A DNA stretch of 38,337 nt, taken from assembly GCA_031404455.1 (NCBI GenBank), contig JANNHP010000399.1:1-38337 (forward strand), given 5' to 3'. A program made the translations under genes and the position numbers. Shown here piece by piece: positions 10,123-18,959 of this stretch. Below the pieces are notes generated by a model. The model worked only from the letters and a program-made list of their open reading frames with translations. It did not search any database and was not told the DNA's origin. The first letter of the stretch is position 1. Each line of letters starts with the position of its first letter. Origin of the DNA: JANNHP01 sp031404455. Its GTDB lineage: Bacteria > Planctomycetota > JAJSAM01 > JAJVHW01.

Positions 10123-10212
10123 CGCGCCACGGATCGCGCACCGTGTCGATGTGCCCTTCCGGCGATGTCCTTCCGGCCGCGCTCGCTCCAACGAAGTGAC
10201 GCGCTCCCCCCC

Positions 10213-11556
10213 ATGCTGAAGCGCTCCTCGCGCGTCTACCTGCGCACGCTCCAGATCGTCTACGACCTCGTCTACGTCCTCGTCCTGCTCCTCGGCGCGC
10301 CCTTCGTCCTCGTGATGCTCCTCGTCAGCCGGCGCTGGCGCTCCGGACTCGTCCAGCGGTTCGGCTTCTGCCCCGAGCGCACGGGCGGGCGGCGCGCCAT
10401 CTGGATCCACGGCGTCTCCGTCGGCGAGGTGCTCGCCGCCAAGGAACTCGTCAATCTGATCACTCGCGAGATGCCGGAGATCGAGGTCGTGCTGAGCACC
10501 ACGACCGGCTCGGCGCAGGAAGCGGCGCGCCGCGCCTATCCCGGACACCTGGTCTTCTACTACCCGCTCGACTTCTCGTTCGCGACGGGACGCGTCGTCC
10601 GGCGCATCCGGCCGGATCTCGTCCTCCTGATGGAGCTCGAGCTCTGGCCGAACCTGCTCATCACCGCCAGCCTGTGCGGCGTCCCCGTCCTGCTCGCCAA
10701 CGGCCGTATGAGCATGAAGTCCGCGCGCGACTACCTGCGGCTCCAGAGGGTGATCCCCGAACCGATGGACCGGGTGGCCCACTACTGCGTGCAGACGGAG
10801 GAGTACGCGGCGCGCTTCCGTTCGGTCGGCGTGCCGGTCGAGCGGATCACCATCACCGGCTCGATGAAGTTCGACACCGTCGCCGACGGCCTCCCCGAGG
10901 AGGTCCGCGCCGGATACTCGGAGCGGCTCGGGCTCTCTCCCGGAGCGTTCGTCCTCATGGCGGGCAGCACGCACTGCGGCGAAGAGGAGGTCGTCCTCGA
11001 CGCCTACGAGGAGATCCGGAGGCGCGACTCGCGCGCGCGGCTGATCCTCGCGCCGCGGTTCCCTGAGAGGGTGGGCGAGGTGGAGTCGCTCGTCCGGAGC
11101 CGGGGACACTCTTGCGTTCGGCTCTCCACTCTCGTCCCCGGCGTCCCCGCCGGCGACGCGGTCAGCGGCTCGGTCGCGCTCGTCGACACCGTGGGGGAGT
11201 TGACGAAGCTCTACGTCGTCGCCGACCTCGTCTTCGTGGGTGGCACCCTCACGAATCGCGGCGGTCAGAACATGATGGAGCCCGCCGGGCTCGGCAAGCC
11301 CGTGGTCGTCGGTCCGGCGACCTGGAACTTCCGCGACCCCGTGGAGCTCCTCCTCTCGCGCGGGGGGCTGGTCCAGGCTCGCGACGCCGCGGGAGTCCTC
11401 GAGGAACTGCTGGCGCTCCACGCCGACCCGGCGCGCCGCGGGCTCGTCGGCGAGCGGGCGCGAGGCGTCTGCCGCGAAAGCAAGGGGGCCACCCGTCGCA
11501 TATTGGACATACTCATCGACCACGTCCCCCGAACCAACACGGAGATCCCCAAGTGA
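10213..11556 (+). CDS. waaA: 3-deoxy-D-manno-octulosonic acid transferase
   Basis: WaaA (KdtA) adds KDO to lipid IVA at the inner membrane, the first step of LPS core assembly, so the organism very likely has an LPS outer membrane. From ATG 10213 the protein has 447 residues. A membrane anchor lies at about 13-38. The N-lobe carries WIHGVSVGE with the catalytic Glu, and the glycosyltransferase C-lobe carries TGSMKFD, AGSTHCGEE and VFVGGTLTNRGGQNMMEP. The frame is open upstream to 9967, but that part is the repeat element, so the ATG is preferred. It overlaps metK by 4 nt. No other lipid A genes are in the window. Confidence 0.92.
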   Translation: MLKRSSRVYLRTLQIVYDLVYVLVLLLGAPFVLVMLLVSRRWRSGLVQRFGFCPERTGGRRAIWIHGVSVGEVLAAKELVNLITREMPEIEVVLSTTTGSAQEAARRAYPGHLVFYYPLDFSFATGRVVRRIRPDLVLLMELELWPNLLITASLCGVPVLLANGRMSMKSARDYLRLQRVIPEPMDRVAHYCVQTEEYAARFRSVGVPVERITITGSMKFDTVADGLPEEVRAGYSERLGLSPGAFVLMAGSTHCGEEEVVLDAYEEIRRRDSRARLILAPRFPERVGEVESLVRSRGHSCVRLSTLVPGVPAGDAVSGSVALVDTVGELTKLYVVADLVFVGGTLTNRGGQNMMEPAGLGKPVVVGPATWNFRDPVELLLSRGGLVQARDAAGVLEELLALHADPARRGLVGERARGVCRESKGATRRILDILIDHVPRTNTEIPK

Positions 11557-12725
11557 GCGCTCGCCACCTCTTCACCTCGGAATGCGTCTCGATGGGCCAC
11601 CCGGACAAGGTGGCCGACCAGATCAGCGACGCGATGGTGGATGCCTACCTGGAGCAGGATCCGGACGCCCGCGTGGCGATCGAGACGCTCGTGACCACGA
11701 ACCTCGTCGTGCTCGCCGGCGAGGTCAAGGCGCGCCCCGACGTCGACGTCGTCTACGAGAAGCTCGCGCGGCGCACGATCGCGGAGATCGGCTACAACGA
11801 CCCGGAGCTCCTCTTCGACGCCAAGGACTGCAACATCCACCTGCACGTCCACGCGCAGTCGCCCGACATCTCCATGGGCGTGGACCGCGCCGACGCGGAG
11901 CTCGGCGCCGGGGACCAGGGTCTGATGTTCGGCTACGCGTGCGACGACACCCCGGAGCGCATGCCTCTGCCGATCACGCTCGCTCGTCACATCATCGATT
12001 CGCTGGCGAAGGCGCGCCAGTCGAAGGCGTTGCCCTGGCTCCGGCCCGACGCGAAGTCGCAGGTCACCGTGGAATTCGAGGGCGCGCGGGCAGTCCGCGT
12101 GCACACGGTCGTCGTCTCGACGCAGCACCATCCGTCGGTCACCCAGGGGCAGATCCGCGACGCCGTGATCGAGCAGATCGTCAAGCCCGTGATTCCCGCG
12201 GGGCTCCTCGACGCGCAGACGGTGTGGCATGTCAACCCGACCGGCCAGTTCATCATCGGCGGGCCGCACGGCGACACCGGCCTCACGGGAAGGAAGATCA
12301 TCGTCGACACCTACGGCGGGTGGGGACGTCACGGCGGCGGCGCCTTCAGCGGCAAGGACCCCTCGAAGGTCGACCGCTCCGCGGCCTACATGGCCCGGTA
12401 CGTGGCCCGGAACCTCATCGACGCGGGGCTCGCGAAGCGGTGCGAGGTTCAGCTCGCCTACGCCATCGGAGTGGCCGAGCCGCTCTCGATCCGGGTCGAC
12501 ACGTTCGGCACCGGCGCGGCACCCGACACGCTCCTCGCCGACGTCGTGCGCAGCCACTTCGACCTGACGCCGAAAGCGATGCTCACGAAGCTCCAGCTCC
12601 GCCGCCCCGTCTACCTGCCGACCGCGCGCTACGGACACTTCGGCCGATCGGGCCCGGGCTACACGTGGGAAGTGTCGGACCGGGCGGCCGCACTGCGCGA
12701 CGCCGTGGGTTCGACCGTCGCGTAG
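11553..12725 (+). CDS. metK: S-adenosylmethionine synthetase
   Basis: MetK makes S-adenosylmethionine from methionine and ATP. The product has 390 residues, normal for the family. Starting at GTG 11553 (GGAG 8-9 nt upstream), it begins SARHLFTSECVSMGHPDKVADQ, the usual ATP-site opening, and contains GDQGLMFGYA, the GGWGRHGGGAFSGKDPSKVDRS nucleotide loop (split here as GGWGRHGGGAF and SGKDPSKVDRS) and AIGVAEPLS. It is translationally coupled to waaA (GTGA). No SAM riboswitch is possible upstream because the region is waaA coding sequence. MetK supplies methyl groups for RsmH, among others. A hairpin follows the stop directly. Confidence 0.96.
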   Translation: MSARHLFTSECVSMGHPDKVADQISDAMVDAYLEQDPDARVAIETLVTTNLVVLAGEVKARPDVDVVYEKLARRTIAEIGYNDPELLFDAKDCNIHLHVHAQSPDISMGVDRADAELGAGDQGLMFGYACDDTPERMPLPITLARHIIDSLAKARQSKALPWLRPDAKSQVTVEFEGARAVRVHTVVVSTQHHPSVTQGQIRDAVIEQIVKPVIPAGLLDAQTVWHVNPTGQFIIGGPHGDTGLTGRKIIVDTYGGWGRHGGGAFSGKDPSKVDRSAAYMARYVARNLIDAGLAKRCEVQLAYAIGVAEPLSIRVDTFGTGAAPDTLLADVVRSHFDLTPKAMLTKLQLRRPVYLPTARYGHFGRSGPGYTWEVSDRAAALRDAVGSTVA

Positions 12726-12751
12726 CATCGCCGGTCCACGCCGCGGCGATG
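12726..12751 (+). terminator. hairpin directly after metK
   Basis: CATCGCCG (12726-12733) pairs perfectly with CGGCGATG (12744-12751) around a 10-nt loop, beginning at the base after the metK stop codon. There is no T-run. It probably marks the end of the waaA-metK transcript. Confidence 0.4.
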
Positions 12752-12799
12752 TCTGGTAGGCTCGGATCCGAGAGGTGATCGCACGGTTGAAGGAACAGT

Positions 12800-12829
12800 T
12801 TGAAGTGCGCGAAACCCCGGTGGTACATT
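12800..12829 (+). promoter_or_regulatory. possible promoter of the pilin-like gene
   Basis: TTGAAG (12800-12805) and TACATT (12824-12829) are spaced by 18 bp in a locally AT-richer stretch. Use of this promoter would give a leader of about 110 nt before the ATG at 12948, containing the hairpin at 12854-12896. A second TTGAAG lies just upstream at about 12787. Confidence 0.35.
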
Positions 12830-12853
12830 CCCGCCTCGTTGGGCTTCGAGCCA

Positions 12854-12896
12854 GGGCTGGGCGACGTCACCTAGGGTGACGCTCCTGGCGTAGCCC
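12854..12896 (+). promoter_or_regulatory. nested hairpin in leader of pilin-like gene
   Basis: GGGCT (12854-12858) can pair with AGCCC (12892-12896), enclosing a perfect 7-bp stem, CGTCACC (12865-12871) and GGTGACG (12875-12881), with a TAG loop. It sits about 50 nt upstream of the strong ribosome binding site of the pilin-like gene. It does not match the cyclic di-GMP riboswitch consensus that I remember. It may be a regulatory leader or a simple hairpin. Confidence 0.35.
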
Positions 12897-12947
12897 ACCG
12901 GCGCATGGCCGCGGGCGTTCAGACCTCTGCGGAGGAGGAGACTCGGG

Positions 12948-13592
12948 ATGCATAAGAGGGCGCAGGGCTTCACCCTGATCGAGATCATGGTGGTCATCGC
13001 GATCATCGCTGGTCTCGTGACCACGGTGGCGATCGTCGTTCCGAAGATGCAGGAGCAGCAGCGGCGGACGGGCTGCCTGAACAACCTGTCCCAACTGGGC
13101 CAGGTGTTCCTGATGGAGAAGCAGACCAATCCAGGCCGCGCGATGAAGTACAGCGGCGTGGCGCTCTGGCTCTCGTACCGCAAGGACGGCAGCAACATCA
13201 AGCGGGGCGACGAGAAGGCGCTCTGGTGCCCGGGCGACAACGCCATGGCGCTGCCGGACACGGATGACGAGCGCAAGAAGTGGGACAATGTCGATCTCGA
13301 CAACCCGGGCAGCGACCTCTGCTCCTACGCTGCGCGCGACTTCAAGAACTACCCGCTGTCCATCGAGACGAGGGACAAGGCCGACACGATCATCGGCAGC
13401 GATCGCCAGGGCCCGAACGGCAGCACGATGCAGCACCAGGACGTGATCGTCTGCGTGTACGAGGGCGGCGACGCGCAGTTCGTGAAGCGCGACGAGCTCG
13501 GAGTCAGTTCAGAGAAGAACATCGTGATCGGCCCCGAGTCCGAGAACAAGATGCTCCGGCAGGTCGTCTACATCGTGAGCAAGAAGAACTAG
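12948..13592 (+). CDS. type IV pilin / type II pseudopilin-like protein
   Basis: The 214-residue protein starts MHKRAQG-FTLIEIMVVIAII, a class III prepilin signal: a basic leader ending in Gly7, then Phe8 as the mature first residue, with Glu at mature position 5. Prepilin peptidase would cleave between Gly7 and Phe8 and methylate Phe. The helix (8-35) is followed by QQRRTGCLNNLSQLGQVF, a helix typical of pilin-like proteins. The C-terminal part is soluble with four or five Cys and is not recognised. The ATG has a very strong site (GGAGGAGGAG, 12931-12940). No pilus or type II secretion machinery genes are nearby. It is probably co-transcribed with the next gene, 19 nt away. Confidence 0.8.
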   Translation: MHKRAQGFTLIEIMVVIAIIAGLVTTVAIVVPKMQEQQRRTGCLNNLSQLGQVFLMEKQTNPGRAMKYSGVALWLSYRKDGSNIKRGDEKALWCPGDNAMALPDTDDERKKWDNVDLDNPGSDLCSYAARDFKNYPLSIETRDKADTIIGSDRQGPNGSTMQHQDVIVCVYEGGDAQFVKRDELGVSSEKNIVIGPESENKMLRQVVYIVSKKN

Positions 13593-13611
13593 TCCCGAGG
13601 GCGACGACCCA

Positions 13612-14253
13612 ATGATCTGCAAACCGATCCGCAAACTCCTCCGCTTCGTCCTCCCGGCCGTTCTCGTCGCCGCGGGCGCCGCGCTCCTCGCGGCCCCCTC
13701 GGCCGATGCCGGCGGCGGCAGGGCCAGGCTCGATTTCATCCCCGGCGAGATGTCGGTCGCCATCACGGGACATGGCCGCGAGGCCGCCCGCTACTACCTG
13801 CCCTACACGCTCACGAACCCGATGGACGAGGCGCGGGCCGCCCGGCTCCACATCGAGGTCCGCACGGACACGGGCAAGACGTACGGCGACCGTTCGGATG
13901 CGCGCGTCACCGCCGCCGCGGCGAAGGCGCTCAAGATCCCTGACCTGAAAGCAACCGTCGCCCTGCGGGCGTCGGATCTCGCGGCGGGCGGCTCGGTCCG
14001 GGCCGTCGCGAACTTCGGCAGCATCGACCCCAACGCGGACGACCTCACGGTCCGGGTCTACGGACTCTGGGACCCCGTGGTCCGAACGCGTCAGGGCAAG
14101 GTGCTGAAGGAGACGCGCGTGCTGGTCATCCAGTTTGGGCGCACCGGCGACGAGTACGACCGGCCGATGGATCCGATCAAGTTCGTCTCCAGCAAGGAAG
14201 AGGTCGAAGGCGAAGTCGTCGAGATGTACACGACGACCGCCGCGAAGAAGTAG
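13612..14253 (+). CDS. hypothetical secreted protein (213 aa)
   Basis: The N-terminus is a clear Sec signal peptide: MICKPIRKLLR, a hydrophobic core, then PSADA-GGG as likely cleavage site near residue 33. The mature part is about 180 residues, rich in beta-type segments (MSVAITGHGREAARYYLPYTLTN style), with no Cys and no motif that I recognise. The pattern of a conserved YxLPYTLTNP segment followed by alternating hydrophobic strands suggests an immunoglobulin-like or similar beta domain; this is inference. It is 19 nt downstream of the pilin-like gene and followed by a strong terminator, so the two form one unit. A role beside the pilin is possible but not shown. Confidence 0.75.
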   Translation: MICKPIRKLLRFVLPAVLVAAGAALLAAPSADAGGGRARLDFIPGEMSVAITGHGREAARYYLPYTLTNPMDEARAARLHIEVRTDTGKTYGDRSDARVTAAAAKALKIPDLKATVALRASDLAAGGSVRAVANFGSIDPNADDLTVRVYGLWDPVVRTRQGKVLKETRVLVIQFGRTGDEYDRPMDPIKFVSSKEEVEGEVVEMYTTTAAKK

Positions 14254-14275
14254 CCGCACTCCACGAGCATCGACG

Positions 14276-14310
14276 AGAGGCCCCGCGACATCGCGGGGCC
14301 TCTTTCGTTT
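14276..14310 (+). terminator. rho-independent terminator
   Basis: AGAGGCCCCGCGA (14276-14288), a 2-nt loop CA, and the perfect complement (14291-14303) form a 13-bp GC-rich stem followed by TTCGTTT. This is the only classical intrinsic terminator in the window. It closes the pilin/secreted-protein unit and separates it from the convergent dnaE. Confidence 0.9.
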
Positions 14311-14385
14311 CCGGAGACTCGCACGCGATGCGGGCCGAGGCGTCGAACGGAGGCGGAGCGCGCCGTCAGACGCGGGACGGCCCGC

Positions 14386-14429
14386 TTCAGTCGCCGCCGC
14401 CGGTCCGTTTCAGTCGCCGCCGCCGGTCC
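14386..14429. repeat. tandem 21-bp direct repeat duplicating the end of dnaE
   Basis: The same 21 bp occur at 14386-14406 and 14409-14429 (period 23). The second copy is the last six codons of dnaE plus its stop codon (read on the - strand); the first lies just downstream of that stop. This looks like slippage-type duplication of the gene end. Confidence 0.75.
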
Positions 14430-17400
14430 AGGCGCGGCTCGGCTGGCGGCCGGGCGCGATCTTCTTCGCCTTCCAGCGGATCGCTTCCGGACCGAGTTCG
14501 TGGGCGACGAGATCGTGCAGTTCGCGGCAGGGCCGGACGTTGCCGGAATCGACCCGGTAGCGGGCGCGGACGCCGGGCGCCGCCACGAGCTCGATGAGGA
14601 CGGGCGCCTTCCCCGGGAAGTCGCGCAGGATGCGCTGGATCACCGGGACGACGCGAGGCTCCTCCCCGGCGGGCGGCACGACGACGATCGCCTCGCCGAG
14701 GTCGTCGTACGCCTTCTCGACGAGCACGAAGCGGTCGACCTTGATGTCGGGCTCCTCGCGCGTGAGGTCGAGAGTGCCCTCGACGAACCCGATCGCCTCG
14801 TTCGCGAGCAAGGCCTGCGCCTCCTCGTACTGGTCCGCGAACATCACGCAGCCCACCGAGCCGTCGAACTCCTCCATGCGGAAACGCGCGAACTTGCGGT
14901 TCACGTTCTTTCCGCTCTTCGGGAACTGTGTCTTCAGGTGGGCGACCATCCCCGCGACCCGGACCCTCGCGCCGGTGCCCGCCGCGGCGAGACCCGCGAG
15001 CGGGTGAGTGGCGAAGGCGCGGAGCGCGCGCTCGTGCTTCGCCAACGGGTGGCTCGACATGTAGATGCCGAGCGACTCCTTCTCGTAGGCGAGGACCTGC
15101 GTCTCCGGCCAGCGCTCCACGGCGGGCAGGTCGATCGATCGCGACGCCGCCGAGGTGGCCGGGGTGGATGACGGGGCGGATGACGGGGTGGACGGGGCGC
15201 CGCCGCCGAAGAGCGACATCTGCCCGGAGCGCTTGTCCTGCTGCGCCGCGATCGCCATCTTCATGCACGGGTCGAGGCCCGCGAGGATCTGCGCCCTGTG
15301 CTCGCCCAGGGCGTCGAGCCCGCCTGCGCGGACGAGCGCCTCGAGCGCGGCACGGTTGACCTGCGCGAGATCCACCGACTCGCAGAAGTCGAGGAGCGTG
15401 GGGAAGATGCCGCCCGCCTTCGTGCGGGCCGCCGCGATGGCCGCCGCAGCGCCCTCTCCGACTCCGCGGACGGCCGCGAGGCCATAGCGGATCGATCTCC
15501 GGCCCTTCGCCTCCTCGACGCCGAACTCCACGCCGGAGCGATTGACGTCGGGCGGGAGCACCGGGATCTGCATGCGGCGGCACTCGTCGACGAACGGGAC
15601 GAGCTTGTCGGTGACGCCCATGTCGCAGGTCATGAGCGCCGCCATGAACTCGACGGGGTGGTTCGCCTTCAGCCACGCTGTCTGGTACGTGAGGACGGCG
15701 TACGCCGTCGTGTGGCTCTTGTTGAACGCGTACTCGGCGAAGCGCTCCATCACGTCCCAGACCTGCGTCGCGATCTCCTCGCCGACCGAGTTCCGCACGC
15801 AGCCCGTGACGAACTGCGACTTGTACTTCTGCATCGCGTCGAGCTTCTTCTTGCCCATCGCCTTGCGCAGTCCGTCGGCCTCGTTCAGCGAGAAGCCGGC
15901 GAGGCGCTGCGCGATGAGCATGATCTGCTCCTGGTACACGAACGTCCCGTACGTGCTGCCGAGCAGGGGCTCGAGCGCGGGGTGCAGGTAGCGGACCTCC
16001 TCCCTGCCGTGCTTCCTGTCCACGAACTGGTCGACCATGCCCGTCTGCAGCGGGCCCGGACGGTAGAGCGCGAGGATGGCGATCAGGTCCTCGAACCGGT
16101 CGGGCTTGAGGCGCACGAGCAGGTCGCGCATCCCGCCGGACTCGAGCTGGAACACGCCGACCGCCTCGCCGCGCTGCAAGAGGCGGTACGTCTTCTCGTC
16201 GCCCTCGGGCAGATGGCGCAGGTCGAGCGACGTGCCCGACGCCGCGATCAGCTTCACCGCCTTGTCGAGGACCGTCAGCGTCTTCAGGCCGAGGAAGTCC
16301 ATCTTGAGGAGCCCGATGTCCTCGAGGTGCTCCATCGTGTACTGCGTCACCACGTCGCCGCTGCCCGGCACGACCGCGAGCGGGACGTGGCGCTTCAGCG
16401 GCCCGTCGCCCACGACGACGCCCGCCGCGTGCGTCGAGGCGTGACGGTGCAGGCCTTCGAGGCGCAGCGAGACGTCGAAGAGCTCCTTGTAGCGAGGGTC
16501 GTCGCGGAGTTGCCGGAGCTCGGGGTCGGCCTCGATGGACTCGGGCAGCGAGACGTTCGGCCCTCCGGGCACCTTCTTCGCGATCGCGTCGATCTCGCCG
16601 AGCGGGACGTCGAGCGCGCGGCCGACGTCGCGCAGCACGGCGCGCGCGGCCATCGTGCCGAACGTGATGATCTGCGAGACGTTCTCGCTCCCGCCGTACT
16701 TCTCCGTCACGTAGCGGATCACCTCGGCGCGGCCGTCGCGGCAGAAGTCGATGTCGATGTCGGGCATCGAGATCCGCTCGCTGTTCAGGAAGCGCTCGAA
16801 CAGCAGGTCGTGGCGCAGCGGGCACACGTCGGTGATGCGCAGGGCGTAGGCGACGATCGAGCCGGCGGCGCTGCCGCGTCCGGGGCCGACGGGCACGCCG
16901 CGCTCGCGGGCGTAGCGGATGAAGTCCCACACGATGAGGAAGTAGGAGGTGAACCCCATCTTCTCGATGACGCCCATCTCGTACTCGAGGCGCTCGACCG
17001 TGTTCGCGGGTGCGGGGTCGCCGTAGCGCTCCGCGAGCCCTTGGCGGCAGAGGTGGCGGAAGTAGTCCGCGGGCGCCCATCCGGCGGGCGGCTCGAAGTG
17101 GGGGAGGTGGAACTTGCCGAAGGGGAGTTCGACGTCGCACCGGCGCGCGATCTCCAGCGTGTTCGCGAACGCCTCGGGGAAGTCGCGGAAGAGCTCGGAC
17201 ATCTCCGCCCCGTCGCGCAGGTAGTAGTCCGACGACTTGTGCTTCAGCCGGTCCTCGTCCTTCAGCGTCTTCTGAGTGGAGATCGCCATGCGGATCTCCT
17301 GGGCGCGCGCGTCGTCCTTCGAGATGTAGTGGACGTCGTTCGTGCAGACGAGCGGCAGCTTCAGCTCCCGCGCCATCCGGACGAGGTCCTGGTTGTTCGG

Positions 17401-17952
17401 CTCCTGCCCCTCGGTGCCGTTGCGCTGGATCTCGACGAAGTAGTCCTCGCCGAACACCTCGCGGTACCACTGCGCAGTCTCGTACGCCTTGTCTCGGAAG
17501 CCGTTCCGGAGATACCAGCTCGTCTCGCCCTTGAAGCACCCCGAGAGCGCGATGATCCCCTTCGAGTGGGCGGCGAGCAGCTCCTTGTCGACGCGCGGGT
17601 TGTAGTAGAAGCCCTCCGTGTAGGCGGCGGAGGAGAGCGCCACGAGGTTGCGGTATCCCTCGAGGCTCCGCGCGAGGAGCGTGAGGTGGAACGACGACAC
17701 TGCGGTGACGGGGTCCTTCTTACGATCCGTCCGGGCGCCCGGGGCCATGTAGGTCTCGAGCCCGATGATCGGCTTGACGCCGTGCTTGCGCCCGGCCTTG
17801 TAGAAGGCGATCGCGCCGGAAAGGCTCCCGTGATCGGTCAGGGCGATGCTCGAGAGCCCCCGCTCCTTCGCGGTGGCGACGAGCTCCTCGACGGGCGCGG
17901 TGCCGTCGAGGAGCGAGTAGTCGCTGTGAACGTGCAGGTGGCAGAAGTCCAT
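14410..17952 (-). CDS. dnaE: DNA polymerase III subunit alpha
   Basis: DnaE is the replicative polymerase. The 1180-residue length is normal. Domains are: PHP (1-270) starting MDFCHLHVHSDYSLLDG with HxHxH, ALTDHGS and NDVHY, that is, the metal ligands that are altered in E. coli are kept, so a PHP proofreading exonuclease is plausible; palm with GPGRGSAAGS and PDIDIDF (Asp398, Asp400, Asp402); fingers with YQEQIM and KSH; helix-hairpin-helix region (GVGEGAAAAI, near 830); a clamp-binding motif QMSLF at 911-915; a Ser/Thr/Pro linker; and an OB fold (about 1000-1090). It is the only large gene on the - strand and is divergent from the lipoprotein gene. Confidence 0.97.
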   Translation of the reverse strand: MDFCHLHVHSDYSLLDGTAPVEELVATAKERGLSSIALTDHGSLSGAIAFYKAGRKHGVKPIIGLETYMAPGARTDRKKDPVTAVSSFHLTLLARSLEGYRNLVALSSAAYTEGFYYNPRVDKELLAAHSKGIIALSGCFKGETSWYLRNGFRDKAYETAQWYREVFGEDYFVEIQRNGTEGQEPNNQDLVRMARELKLPLVCTNDVHYISKDDARAQEIRMAISTQKTLKDEDRLKHKSSDYYLRDGAEMSELFRDFPEAFANTLEIARRCDVELPFGKFHLPHFEPPAGWAPADYFRHLCRQGLAERYGDPAPANTVERLEYEMGVIEKMGFTSYFLIVWDFIRYARERGVPVGPGRGSAAGSIVAYALRITDVCPLRHDLLFERFLNSERISMPDIDIDFCRDGRAEVIRYVTEKYGGSENVSQIITFGTMAARAVLRDVGRALDVPLGEIDAIAKKVPGGPNVSLPESIEADPELRQLRDDPRYKELFDVSLRLEGLHRHASTHAAGVVVGDGPLKRHVPLAVVPGSGDVVTQYTMEHLEDIGLLKMDFLGLKTLTVLDKAVKLIAASGTSLDLRHLPEGDEKTYRLLQRGEAVGVFQLESGGMRDLLVRLKPDRFEDLIAILALYRPGPLQTGMVDQFVDRKHGREEVRYLHPALEPLLGSTYGTFVYQEQIMLIAQRLAGFSLNEADGLRKAMGKKKLDAMQKYKSQFVTGCVRNSVGEEIATQVWDVMERFAEYAFNKSHTTAYAVLTYQTAWLKANHPVEFMAALMTCDMGVTDKLVPFVDECRRMQIPVLPPDVNRSGVEFGVEEAKGRRSIRYGLAAVRGVGEGAAAAIAAARTKAGGIFPTLLDFCESVDLAQVNRAALEALVRAGGLDALGEHRAQILAGLDPCMKMAIAAQQDKRSGQMSLFGGGAPSTPSSAPSSTPATSAASRSIDLPAVERWPETQVLAYEKESLGIYMSSHPLAKHERALRAFATHPLAGLAAAGTGARVRVAGMVAHLKTQFPKSGKNVNRKFARFRMEEFDGSVGCVMFADQYEEAQALLANEAIGFVEGTLDLTREEPDIKVDRFVLVEKAYDDLGEAIVVVPPAGEEPRVVPVIQRILRDFPGKAPVLIELVAAPGVRARYRVDSGNVRPCRELHDLVAHELGPEAIRWKAKKIAPGRQPSRAWTGGGD

Positions 17953-18047
17953 CCGGGGCAGAGGATACGACCGGGCAGCGACGTGCCCGCGTCCCGATCA
18001 CGTCGAAAAGCCTCGGGAGCGCCGCGGCGCGGAGAGAGACTCGGGGC

Positions 18048-18959
18048 ATGAAGTCGAACGTGGTGCTGCGATCGGTCTGGATGGTGCTCGTCGCCGTGGC
18101 GGCGGGCGCGTGCGCCGGCGGAACCGGTTCCGACGGGGCGCCGTCGTCGCGCTCCGGCTCGGGAAGTTCCGGTCCGAGGGCCATCGAGAGCTTCCCGCCG
18201 GAGACCCAGGCGTTCATGAAGGCCGGGCTGCACCAGTTCAGCAAGGGCGATCCGCAGTGGGAGACGACCCGGGCCGTGTGGCTGGCGAAGGGGCCCGCCG
18301 AGGCGGACTTCCTCGTGCAGAACATGTGGGCCGCGCTCCTCAGGTTCCAGGGCCGCGATCAGCCGGCCGAGGTCGAGCGCGCCCGCCACGAGCTGGCGTT
18401 GATCGGCGAGCCGTCGGTGCCGCTGCTCGCGGCATTCCTCGAGGGCGGAATGGTGGCGAGCGCCGTCGACGAGCAGACGGGCGAGCGCCGCGACGTGGTC
18501 ATCGACGACTTCGCGCGTCAGGAGGCGTCCTCGATCCTCGGACTGATCGGCGCGCCGGCCGTCGGCCCGGTGCGCGAAGCCCTCGAACGCACGACCTCGA
18601 AGGCGGGGAAGCGATACGCGCTGCAGACGCTCGGCATCATCGGCGACCGTGGAGGCGCCGCTGCCTACGAGCCCATCCTGCGGTACCTGACCGGCGACGA
18701 CGACGTGCTGCGCGTCGAGGCAGCCTTCTCGCTCCGCTTCTTCCACGACGAGACGACCCGCTCCGCGCTGATCCAGGCGCTCTCCGACGACGACGACCTC
18801 GTTCGCAGGAAAGCCGCGGAGGCGCTCAAGAACCGTCGCGACATCACCTCCGTGCCGTACATCCGTTCCGCTGCCGACCGCGCGCGCGCCGACGCGAAAC
18901 TCGCGGAGGCGAACGAGCTCGACCGCGCCGCGAGCTGGATCGAGCAGCACCCGAAGTGA
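18048..18959 (+). CDS. HEAT-repeat putative lipoprotein
   Basis: The 303-residue protein starts with a signal peptide whose end (AVAAGAC, Cys22) fits a lipobox loosely: the usual Leu at -3 is Ala. A Ser/Gly-rich linker (23-45) follows, as in lipoproteins. From about 105 to 290 there are helical repeats of the HEAT type: RHELALIGEPSVPLLAAFL, ASSILGLIGAPAVGPVREAL, ALQTLGIIGDRGGAAAYEPI, RVEAAFSLRFFHDETTRSALIQAL, RRKAAEALKNRRDITSVPYI (each quoted in part). HEAT repeats form protein-binding scaffolds. The function is unknown. The end overlaps the next gene by 4 nt (GTGA), so the two are translated together. Confidence 0.8.
   Translation: MKSNVVLRSVWMVLVAVAAGACAGGTGSDGAPSSRSGSGSSGPRAIESFPPETQAFMKAGLHQFSKGDPQWETTRAVWLAKGPAEADFLVQNMWAALLRFQGRDQPAEVERARHELALIGEPSVPLLAAFLEGGMVASAVDEQTGERRDVVIDDFARQEASSILGLIGAPAVGPVREALERTTSKAGKRYALQTLGIIGDRGGAAAYEPILRYLTGDDDVLRVEAAFSLRFFHDETTRSALIQALSDDDDLVRRKAAEALKNRRDITSVPYIRSAADRARADAKLAEANELDRAASWIEQHPK

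Noticed and set aside
11400..11560. SAM riboswitch before metK
   Set aside because: The sequence upstream is waaA coding DNA up to a 4-nt overlap; no riboswitch core is present.
12840..12947. Cyclic di-GMP (GEMM) riboswitch before the pilin-like gene
   Set aside because: Hairpins exist, but the conserved core bases that I know from this class are not present. Recorded only as a structured leader.
15140..15215. GATGACGGGG repeats inside dnaE as a regulatory repeat
   Set aside because: They encode a Ser/Thr/Pro linker in DnaE after the clamp-binding motif; simple linker expansion explains them.
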